DNA of 47,042 bases. It comes from Bacteriovorax sp. (GTDB taxonomy: Bacteria; Bdellovibrionota; Bacteriovoracia; Bacteriovoracales; Bacteriovoracaceae). This document shows positions 34,564 through 41,880 of the stretch, one piece after another. Made by a program: the position numbers and the translations under genes. The notes below the pieces were generated by a model. The model made no database searches, was not told where the DNA came from, and saw nothing but the letters and a program-made list of their open reading frames with translations. Position 1 is the stretch's first letter. Every line of letters begins with the position of its first letter. The DNA lies in assembly GCA_014378525.1 (NCBI GenBank), contig JACMNL010000099.1, positions 1 to 47,042 of the forward strand, given 5' to 3'.

Positions 34564-35614
34564 TCGCTTCGCTCTTTTTTTCCACAGTATAAACTTTTTC
34601 GTCGCCGGCGATTCCAAGAGATCTTAGCCTTTCAATCTGCAGATGTGGCTCGTCTGCTGGTGTCGACTGAAAGTTAGGATTAGTACCTGGAATAAGATTT
34701 CTCCCCTGAACATCCATGATCCACACGTCCTGCTCGATTACCTGTCTTGTATAATAATGAATAAATGGTTTAATGAATTTTCCTATTACAGGAATTTTAT
34801 ACGCGATATATGTATAAACTCTGCTCTTCATAGTAGAAACAGGCGTGCATGATGAATTGATAATGTATTTGTAGTTTTTCCCGAATGAATAATCAACTCT
34901 GGTTGTATTGGGAAAAATAAAGTGATCTGTGTGCTCCATCGGTTCATTCAGTGGATTTAATAGTGGCCTTATCAATACTCCGATGTTGTCTTCTTTCTGG
35001 TGATAAGTAACCAGCACGCCGCCATTTTTTGTTTCAATTGTGATCGGTGCTTCTTTTAAACTTTTATTTCTGAACCATCCTTTATGAACATATACCGTAT
35101 GAGGTACATCCATAAAGTTTTCGACAAGATTTGTGACTTCATTGTTAAAATCAGTGACCATAAAATAGTGAGACCAGCTTGAGTCTCCGGCATTGGGAAA
35201 AGTCCACGGTTTGATTGTTTTTGATTTTTCGACATCACCAAAAAATATCCAGATCACTCCATCCTGCTCGATAACAGGAAAAAATTTCTGGCAGCGTTTT
35301 CCTTTAACCGGATTATTTCCTTCGGAAGGAACTGTCGCAACGGTTCCGGTTTTATCATAGCTCCATCCGTGATACGGACAATGAAGCTGGCCGTTTTCAA
35401 CAAAACCTTTCGAAAGCTCTGAATGACGGTGGAGGCATTTATTTAAAAGACAAACGGCTTTTTTATTTTCATCCCTGAATAAAACTATTTTTGTATCGTA
35501 GAGCACACTCTCATAAGGTTTATCTTTTAACTCTTTTGACTGGCACGCAATGTACCAGTGATTCACTAGAGCACCGTCGCGGTCAATGAGTTTAGTCGAT
35601 ATCATCTCAGTCAT
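34550..35614 (-). CDS. Rieske non-heme iron oxygenase
   Basis: 354 residues. The Rieske centre is complete: CLHRHSELSKG near 61 (CxH) and CPYHGWSYDKTG near 80 (CxxH). The catalytic domain has NFMDVPHTVYVH near 163, holding the mononuclear iron ligands. The enzyme hydroxylates or otherwise oxidises a hydrophobic substrate with O2 and needs a reductase not found here. It is the last of three overlapping genes (acyltransferase-like, GH3, Rieske) and overlaps the GH3 stop by 4 bases. It resembles single-component alpha subunits of the choline/steroid/pheophorbide oxygenase group; substrate unknown. Confidence 0.85.
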   Translation of the reverse strand: MTEMISTKLIDRDGALVNHWYIACQSKELKDKPYESVLYDTKIVLFRDENKKAVCLLNKCLHRHSELSKGFVENGQLHCPYHGWSYDKTGTVATVPSEGNNPVKGKRCQKFFPVIEQDGVIWIFFGDVEKSKTIKPWTFPNAGDSSWSHYFMVTDFNNEVTNLVENFMDVPHTVYVHKGWFRNKSLKEAPITIETKNGGVLVTYHQKEDNIGVLIRPLLNPLNEPMEHTDHFIFPNTTRVDYSFGKNYKYIINSSCTPVSTMKSRVYTYIAYKIPVIGKFIKPFIHYYTRQVIEQDVWIMDVQGRNLIPGTNPNFQSTPADEPHLQIERLRSLGIAGDEKVYTVEKKSEATIWI

Positions 35615-37044
35615 TCAGTTACCAATATGAGAGGTTCAATTTTAATATTACCTTTAAGGGCAATGCTTTTTTCTTTGTACATAATAAATTCCAGGTAAGC
35701 ATCTTCCATCATCACAACTCTCAACGGATGCAGCTGATTAAGTTCGCGGGCAAGTTTGTAATGAAAATTTTCCAGAAGTTTCTTTTCTGCGGCCTCTGTT
35801 AACTTTGAAACTAATTCCATTTTACTCAAACCATCAACCAATAGTCTATAGTATGGAGTTTTTCCCTGAACTGCGATAAGACTCAAGGCATCCACTGCAT
35901 ATTCCTCTCTTAATTCATTCAAAACTTTAAGTGCAGTCTCCGAGGAGATTTTTTCACCTACCAGGTCCGTTGTATTTTGCCGGCCCAGGAATTCAAAGCA
36001 TGGTGTACTTTCAAGAAATCCGGTTACGAGCAGAAGATCATGAAGTTTATATCTGAAAAATAAAGAACCGGTTGTGATCAATGGTGAAACTTTCATTCCT
36101 GACTTTAAACTCCATGATGGATAAATTACTCCCGAAACAACATCTTCAAATTCGTAAAAATGTGAATTAAGTGCCAGGGGAAATTTTCCTTCGAACGGAA
36201 TTGTGACAACACCTTCAGTGGCCCATAAACCTTTTGCTTCGAATTTTATGTCAGGAAAAAGATCCTGAAGTTTTCGTGCATAAAGTTTTGAACTTGATGT
36301 TGCCCATGCACTAATAAGAATTAAATCAGGAAATAATATTTTCATCAATTCAGGAGTCAATATCTCTGCTTGCTCTATAGATTTTTTCTTCTTACTGTCT
36401 TTTATATTATTAAGAAAATATTCTTTATCAGAAAAAATCTGCTCCAGAATCTCCAGCAAAAATGTCGGACTCCAGACCGATACTAATGTCACATCATTTT
36501 CAATTAACGAAAGAAGATTTTGTCTCAGCGAATCTTTTAGTGTTGGCAGGTTTGCAACTGACTCATCGATGGCCATGGTCTGTTCAAGTAAATATTTTTC
36601 AATGCCAGCAAAAAAATCCAGGTCATTCGTGGTCCGGGCTGCACGCATGTCTTCAGGCATCCATGAAAGTGACCAGTAATGTTTACCTTTTTTTATGGCG
36701 GGATAACGCTCATACAAATCATGTATCCAGACTGATGAAGCCTTCCACAATTCTTCCTTAAATCTTTTCGTATAAGGAATCCATTTTACTTTATGAGTAG
36801 ACCCACTAGTCGGAACAAAATGAGCATCGGGATTTTTTTCGCGACTTTCTTCAACAATGTCCTTCCAGTCTGTATATTCTGTGACAGGAAAGTTATTTTT
36901 ATATTCATCGTAGCTTGAAATACCGGTTAATGATTTTAAGATTTTTAGCTGGATACTTTTAGGATCTTTCAATCCATTTCTGTACTCCACATAATTTCCA
37001 CGGGAGTACCACTGGATAAGCTGATGGCATATTGAGCGGATCAT
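35611..37044 (-). CDS. GH3-family acyl-adenylating ligase
   Basis: 477 residues. GH3 enzymes adenylate a carboxylic acid and conjugate it to an amine such as an amino acid. Seen: the ATP-binding PTSGSTHKVKWIPYT near 77, the LWATEGVVTIPFEG motif near 268 (xxTEG) and FRYKLHDLLLV near 330, replacing the usual YRxGD. Length and order match bacterial GH3 proteins, most of which have no proven substrate. It shares 4-base overlaps with both neighbours, so all three are made together. Confidence 0.8.
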   Translation of the reverse strand: MIRSICHQLIQWYSRGNYVEYRNGLKDPKSIQLKILKSLTGISSYDEYKNNFPVTEYTDWKDIVEESREKNPDAHFVPTSGSTHKVKWIPYTKRFKEELWKASSVWIHDLYERYPAIKKGKHYWSLSWMPEDMRAARTTNDLDFFAGIEKYLLEQTMAIDESVANLPTLKDSLRQNLLSLIENDVTLVSVWSPTFLLEILEQIFSDKEYFLNNIKDSKKKKSIEQAEILTPELMKILFPDLILISAWATSSSKLYARKLQDLFPDIKFEAKGLWATEGVVTIPFEGKFPLALNSHFYEFEDVVSGVIYPSWSLKSGMKVSPLITTGSLFFRYKLHDLLLVTGFLESTPCFEFLGRQNTTDLVGEKISSETALKVLNELREEYAVDALSLIAVQGKTPYYRLLVDGLSKMELVSKLTEAAEKKLLENFHYKLARELNQLHPLRVVMMEDAYLEFIMYKEKSIALKGNIKIEPLILVTE

Positions 37045-37778
37045 TTTTTAATTCTAAGAAGTTTACGCATAATCTTAAAAGGATGAACAATTCCGAGGAG
37101 TGGATCAACTTCACCGATACAGGCAAGCTCATCACCTTTTTTCCAGCCGGGATTATGTGAGTTGAAAAATTTAATCTTGGGATATTTTTTCATCAGCTCT
37201 TCTGTGATTGGAGCAATTGTTTCTTTTAAATGTTCGTGTTCATTTTCTGCGAACTCGATAACACCGGTTTTAGAATTGTATTTTCCCGGATAAAATCTTT
37301 CTGAAAGCGACTGGATTAAATCACTGTGCTCAACCGGGGTTGAATGGTCAAATCGCGGGTAATATCTGATGAAATTGTTGGCAAGTAGTAAGTATGTCTT
37401 ATAACCCTTAGAGATTAAAAACCACCACACAGGGCGTGTGGGATATTTTAATTTAAGGATGATCATGTTTTTTAAAAATTCCATGGTGAGTGCAGACGTC
37501 CCCCAATAACTTGGAGCAATAATTGTGTCGCCGCTAAAGAGTATGCGATAATTTTTATTGTGATGAGGAAAATCGAAATCGTAAAAAGTAGAAAAGCCCT
37601 GAATGCGCTTTTCTTTATCGAGAAGAATAATGACTTTAGTTTTTGCCAGCAAATCGCTCTTGAATCGTGCAAAGAGTACGTTCTCATAAAATATTTCAAA
37701 CAACTTAAACATCTCATCAATCTGAGAAGGTTTTAGCGATGTCACCTTAATGGTTTTTGCCTGGAGCTTTTTTGTCAT
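37041..37778 (-). CDS. GNAT-like acyltransferase
   Basis: The frame is open to 37877, but the first 33 residues look untranslated: the ATG at 37778 has a TACAAT box 6 nt upstream, and the preceding region holds the promoter. From there the 245-residue product starts MTKKLQAKTIKVTSLKP and has a GNAT-like core (KVIILLDKEKRIQGFSTFYDF, then ILFSGDTIIAPSYWGTSALTMEFLKN). The C-terminal part contains NPGWKKGDELACIGEVD. No specific family is recognised. As the first gene of the GH3-Rieske unit it may acylate the same intermediate. Confidence 0.6.
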   Translation of the reverse strand: MTKKLQAKTIKVTSLKPSQIDEMFKLFEIFYENVLFARFKSDLLAKTKVIILLDKEKRIQGFSTFYDFDFPHHNKNYRILFSGDTIIAPSYWGTSALTMEFLKNMIILKLKYPTRPVWWFLISKGYKTYLLLANNFIRYYPRFDHSTPVEHSDLIQSLSERFYPGKYNSKTGVIEFAENEHEHLKETIAPITEELMKKYPKIKFFNSHNPGWKKGDELACIGEVDPLLGIVHPFKIMRKLLRIKK

Positions 37779-37784
37779 TGAACT

Positions 37785-37813
37785 ATTGTAGGTAATAGGG
37801 AAAAGCTCGTAAA
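37785..37813 (-). promoter_or_regulatory. Promoter of the acyltransferase-GH3-Rieske unit, predicted leaderless
   Basis: TTTACG (37813-37808), a 17-bp spacer and TACAAT (37790-37785), ending 6 nt before the ATG at 37778. No Shine-Dalgarno lies near that ATG. Confidence 0.5.
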
Positions 37814-37840
37814 CAATTAAAAGGGAAATACCAAAGAAGT

Positions 37841-37869
37841 TTGTCAAAGAAGATTCTTTTTGATGTAAT
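37841..37869 (+). promoter_or_regulatory. Promoter of the UnbU/UnbV-like fusion gene, predicted leaderless
   Basis: TTGTCA (37841-37846), a 17-bp spacer and TGTAAT (37864-37869), each five of six to consensus, ending 6 nt before the ATG at 37876. It is back to back with the promoter at 37785-37813. Confidence 0.6.
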
Positions 37870-37875
37870 TTCTCC

Positions 37876-40701
37876 ATGACAGCAATTACAGAAAGATTTA
37901 AAACAATTTACTTCAAAATTGACGCTCGCTACACTGTGACGCTGATTTTGTTAATTTATAATATATTAGGGATAACGGTCCTTGGCTTCAACCGAAGCTG
38001 GAACCAGATTCTTCTTACAGTCGCGACTTGTGTCCTTTTACATATCTTTTACGACGTCATTTTTAATAAGAAATTTTATTTTCCACTAAGTGCTGTCACC
38101 ACCAGTCTCGGTCTTTGTATTTTAGTCAACTATGGCCACAGCATGATCTATACGATCGTCCCCGTTTATTTTGCAATCTCGTCTAAATTCTTTTTTAACT
38201 TCAGAGGTCGCCATACTTTTAATCCGGCGATGATGGGCGTGGCATTGTCTCTTTTGATTGCAAGTGAAGTTATTTCTTCTTCACCTGCCTACCAATGGAA
38301 TGGTGCAGGTTCGATGGCATTGGTGATTGTCATGTCCGCCCTTTTATTTTTCATGCCGAAAATTAACCGTGGATGGCTGGTGGGAACTTTCCTGATCGTC
38401 TTCACGCTGCAAATTACATTAAGATCAATTTTAATCCGACACTATCTTCCGTTTAATACATTATTTTTCGGAACTATTACTTCGCCGTCGTTTTTTCTTT
38501 TCACATTTTTTATGATCACGGATCCAATGACGAGTCCCTCGGATAAAAACCAGCAAATTATTGTCGGAGCATCTCTGGCGCTTCTCGATTTAGTGTTTCA
38601 CCTGTTTTCGAGTTACCATACATTTTTCTTTGCTGCCTTTACCCTGGGTTCAATCCGTCTTACCTGGTTTCACTTTAAGGCAATGCGGACTGAAGGTGGA
38701 TTCCCTAAATACTTCAGGGTTCATTTCTGGGAGAGCAGATATTATATCCGCTTCTTCACAATTTTAGGAATTGCATTCGGTTCATACTTTTCTTACCAGC
38801 ATGTTTTTAAAGATACTTTGAATCGTCCGGATATCGGATTTAATTTTGAGCTACAACCGGCCTCTAAAACCGGAATGCATTTTACAAAAGGTGAAGTTCT
38901 GGACCTGGTGGATCCACGTGCCCAGCATATGGGTAAATGGATTCTCGCCATCACTGACGGAATTGCAGTCGGCGATTTTGATAATGACGGCCTTGTTGAT
39001 GTTTTTTTTACAAGCGGACACAAATCTCCAGCTGACCGCAATGCATTTTTCAAAAACACGGGAAATTTTAATTTTCAGAGAATGCCTTCACCTGAACTTA
39101 CTCTTTATGCTTCAGACATTAAAAAATATGGAATTCCATCAAATGCAATGTTTGTAGATTACGACAATGATGGCGACCTGGATTTATTTGTAACCTATGC
39201 TTTCGGCCGCGAAGGAACTTCAAGGATGTTTAAAAACATGCTTAAAGAAACCGGCAAAGCAACTTTCGTGAATGTGACTGATGAAGAACATCTGAATGTT
39301 TATTCAAATGCGGCCACTGCAAATTTTCTGGACTTCAATGGTGATGGTCTTCTCGATCTGATTGTAGGAAATACAATTGCCACACACCTGCCGGATTATA
39401 AAACACCAACGCAGCTGGATTTATTTGAACTTCCTAAAGCAGAATACCCGGGTGATAAGCGCCCGTTCAATTTCATGCACGATAGCTGGCATAAATCTGA
39501 AAACGGAAGCATGAATCATTTTTTCATTCAGGAACCTGATCACAAGTTTGCACTTCAGGATTCAAAAGCTATGGGAATGCCTGAAACAAAATGGTCGATG
39601 TCCATCGGTATCGGCGATTTTAATCAGGATGGATGGCCTGACGTATATGTCGCTAATGATTTTGGTGCAGATGATTTTTATTACAACCGTGATGGAAAAA
39701 AATTTGAAAGTTTCCGCGGTAAGTATTTTGGTACAATCGGAAAAGATACTTACAAAGGAATGAACGCAACAGTTGCTGATTTCGACAACAACGGCTGGAT
39801 GGATATTCAAATTTCAAATGTTCACCATCAATTGCAGGCCGAAGGAAGTTTACTGTTTTATTTTTATCCAAACAAAGATGATGCTTTTCACCCTGAAATA
39901 AAAGATCAGGCGACCTATGCCGGAGCACTAAACGAAGACCGCTTTGGATGGGGTGCAGGCGCTGCTGACTTCAACAATGACGGTTGGATCGACATGGCAC
40001 AGGCCAATGGTATGGTCGATGACATGTTCGATAAAAAATTCGATAAATGTCCTGACTACTGGTACATCAACGAAAAAATTGCACGCTCTTCACCGGAGAT
40101 CCACAGGTACATTAACAACTGGGGAGACATCCGCGGAACTTGTATTCACGGTAAAGAAAAAAATAGATTATACATCAACCGTGGTATGAGCAAAATGCCA
40201 CAGTTTATCGATGTCGCTGAATATATCAACATGACTCAAATCGGGAACTGGCGTGGAATGGCCACGGCCGATTTTGATAATGACGGCCGCATGGATTTGA
40301 TCGCTTCTTCACTTTACAGAGATCCTTTAGTTTTCAAAAATATTCCTGTTGCTGGAGAAACTCACAGTGAAAATCACTGGCTGGGATTGAACCTTGAATC
40401 GATCAATCCGAAATGTAACCGCATGGGAATTGGCACTAAAATTCACCTGACAACGAGTTACTCAAAAGATTCAACTCATAAAAAGACGACAACTTATTTT
40501 GAAACGACCTTGGTAAATGGATTTTCAGCACAGCATGATCCAAGAGTTCACATGGGTCTTGGGAGAAATGACATCGTTGAAGAAATAAAAGTTTTATGGT
40601 GTGGTAAGAAAGAAATGACGATGAACTATTCAGATGTGAAGATCGATTCTTATAATAAATTATTTTTTGATAAGCTGAAAATAAATAATGGAAATGAATG
40701 A
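37876..40701 (+). CDS. Fusion of an NqrB/RnfD-like (UnbU-like) membrane domain with an FG-GAP/ASPIC-UnbV (CRTAC1-like) domain
   Basis: 941 residues. Residues 1-310 form about eight to ten TM helices with NqrB/RnfD-family landmarks: RGRHTFNPAMMGVALSLL near 112 and FFMITDPMTSPSDKN near 212. The SGAT flavin-attachment motif is not seen. From about 345 there are at least seven calcium-loop FG-GAP/VCBS repeats (VGDFDNDGLVDV, VDYDNDGDLDLF, LDFNGDGLLDLI, IGDFNQDGWPDVY, VADFDNNGWMDIQ, AADFNNDGWIDMA, TADFDNDGRMDLI). The end (about 820-935, GLGRNDIVEEIKVLWCGKK) is an ASPIC/UnbV domain. In enediyne clusters UnbU and UnbV are separate neighbouring proteins. A covalent fusion suggests they work together at the membrane. 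The function is unknown. Confidence 0.8.
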   Translation: MTAITERFKTIYFKIDARYTVTLILLIYNILGITVLGFNRSWNQILLTVATCVLLHIFYDVIFNKKFYFPLSAVTTSLGLCILVNYGHSMIYTIVPVYFAISSKFFFNFRGRHTFNPAMMGVALSLLIASEVISSSPAYQWNGAGSMALVIVMSALLFFMPKINRGWLVGTFLIVFTLQITLRSILIRHYLPFNTLFFGTITSPSFFLFTFFMITDPMTSPSDKNQQIIVGASLALLDLVFHLFSSYHTFFFAAFTLGSIRLTWFHFKAMRTEGGFPKYFRVHFWESRYYIRFFTILGIAFGSYFSYQHVFKDTLNRPDIGFNFELQPASKTGMHFTKGEVLDLVDPRAQHMGKWILAITDGIAVGDFDNDGLVDVFFTSGHKSPADRNAFFKNTGNFNFQRMPSPELTLYASDIKKYGIPSNAMFVDYDNDGDLDLFVTYAFGREGTSRMFKNMLKETGKATFVNVTDEEHLNVYSNAATANFLDFNGDGLLDLIVGNTIATHLPDYKTPTQLDLFELPKAEYPGDKRPFNFMHDSWHKSENGSMNHFFIQEPDHKFALQDSKAMGMPETKWSMSIGIGDFNQDGWPDVYVANDFGADDFYYNRDGKKFESFRGKYFGTIGKDTYKGMNATVADFDNNGWMDIQISNVHHQLQAEGSLLFYFYPNKDDAFHPEIKDQATYAGALNEDRFGWGAGAADFNNDGWIDMAQANGMVDDMFDKKFDKCPDYWYINEKIARSSPEIHRYINNWGDIRGTCIHGKEKNRLYINRGMSKMPQFIDVAEYINMTQIGNWRGMATADFDNDGRMDLIASSLYRDPLVFKNIPVAGETHSENHWLGLNLESINPKCNRMGIGTKIHLTTSYSKDSTHKKTTTYFETTLVNGFSAQHDPRVHMGLGRNDIVEEIKVLWCGKKEMTMNYSDVKIDSYNKLFFDKLKINNGNE

Positions 40702-40735
40702 TATGAGAAAAATAATAAATGTGTTTATTGATTTT

Positions 40736-41650
40736 TTATAACTGGTCAAAAGGTTTGCGATAAACTATTTCCAGATGACTATCGTATGATTTTGAAAGTG
40801 ATTTTATACCAAGATACCAAATTGATTTAAAATAAATTTTCAATCTGATTGGCGGTCTTGACCCATCTCCATTTAGTATATTTCTTAAAAAATTAAACAT
40901 ACTATTTTTTTTATTATGAATATCTGGATCTTCATAATTTTGAAAATAATCTTGTTTTTCAATTTTAAATCCGGCCATCACTCCAACATCACTTAACTGT
41001 TTTAATGAGTAAAAGCGAACATGACCCCTCCATGTATTTTGATAATCAGACCAAATACTTGTTTGAATTATATCCTCATCCAGATTCGTACTATTATTAC
41101 AGATAATTCGCAGTAACCCTAAACGGTCTGAAATATTATTAGTTGTTACATAACAAATACCATTAGGTTTTAAAACTCGAAAGGCTTCTAACATTATTGT
41201 TTTTAATGAATACAAATGTTCAATAACTTCCATGAGAACGATGCAGTCCACAGAATTATCAGACAATGGTATACCTTCATGAACATCAATAGGTGTTTTA
41301 ATATCTGGATCTAAATTACAATTAAAAAAGATTAAATTTTCTTTAGCTAGATTTTCTTCAAACTCATTATCTTTAACCATTCCACATGCATAGATTTTTG
41401 TTTCAGAGTCACCCAAACATAACTTTATTAGCCTTGAAAAACTTCCAGGATAAGTCCCAACGTCAATAAAACTTTTGGCATTAGAGACTGAACTTATGGT
41501 TTGCAAAGCTCGAAAAAATCTCGGGGCACTCAATTTTGCCCAATTAGTACCAGATTTATAATTATAATCTTCAGAAATTAATTCTTGAGAAATTGGTTGA
41601 TAATTATTCCAAATGTATTTTTTAAATTCTTGATAATTTGAAAATTTCAA
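40736..41650 (-). CDS. Class I SAM-dependent methyltransferase, probably acquired
   Basis: 304 residues from a TTG at 41650 with AGGA 7 nt upstream. Motifs: FIDVGTYPGSFSRLI near 61 (SAM-binding motif I), SVDCIVLMEVIEHLYSLK near 130 and FRVLKPNGICYVTTNN near 158, as in the Methyltransf_11/23 group. The gene and its upstream 230 bp are clearly more AT-rich than neighbours on both sides, suggesting recent acquisition. Glycan or lipid substrates are common in the group; no direct clue here. The 3' end faces the fusion gene. Confidence 0.72.
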   Translation of the reverse strand: MKFSNYQEFKKYIWNNYQPISQELISEDYNYKSGTNWAKLSAPRFFRALQTISSVSNAKSFIDVGTYPGSFSRLIKLCLGDSETKIYACGMVKDNEFEENLAKENLIFFNCNLDPDIKTPIDVHEGIPLSDNSVDCIVLMEVIEHLYSLKTIMLEAFRVLKPNGICYVTTNNISDRLGLLRIICNNSTNLDEDIIQTSIWSDYQNTWRGHVRFYSLKQLSDVGVMAGFKIEKQDYFQNYEDPDIHNKKNSMFNFLRNILNGDGSRPPIRLKIYFKSIWYLGIKSLSKSYDSHLEIVYRKPFDQL

Positions 41651-41846
41651 TGAGGAATCCTGTTAAATATTGTTCCAATGATCTGTACTTTTTTTATTAA
41701 AAACCTTCTATTATGTAACTATAGTATAGGAAGAATGTCGCTGATATAAATAAATTTATGTGAAAAAGAGAGAAAAGAATATATTTTAAGAATATGCGAC
41801 TTGTTTTAAAGTATCGTGAAAAAACTCTAATAGTTCTGCGAGAAAT
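41651..41846. other. AT-rich intergenic stretch upstream of the methyltransferase
   Basis: This stretch has no credible ORF or RNA gene. TATACT and TATAGT hexamers near 41725 on the minus strand could serve the methyltransferase, but no convincing -35 is visible. Confidence 0.4.
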
Positions 41847-41873
41847 AAAAAGGGAGCTTAGTGCTCCCTTTTT
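41847..41873 (-). terminator. Intrinsic terminator of the flagellar-control operon
   Basis: AAAAAGGGAGC pairs with GCTCCCTTTTT around a 5-nt loop and is followed by a U-run on the minus strand. It starts 8 nt after the stop codon at 41881. Confidence 0.92.
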
Positions 41874-41880
41874 TTATTCT

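Noticed and set aside
37779..37877. Upstream in-frame ATG giving a hydrophobic N-terminus to the GNAT-like protein
   Set aside because: The stretch contains the divergent promoters and has no ribosome-binding site; the ATG at 37778 fits the fold and the -10 spacing.
20300..40701. Calling the block an enediyne or polyyne gene cluster
   Set aside because: No enediyne PKS, acyl carrier protein, thioesterase or fatty acyl-AMP ligase is present; only the UnbU/UnbV-like fusion and the desaturases point that way.
40714..40733. AATAAA/TTTATT hairpin after the fusion gene as a terminator
   Set aside because: Only six A-T pairs in a very AT-rich stretch; T-run present but the stem is too weak to claim.
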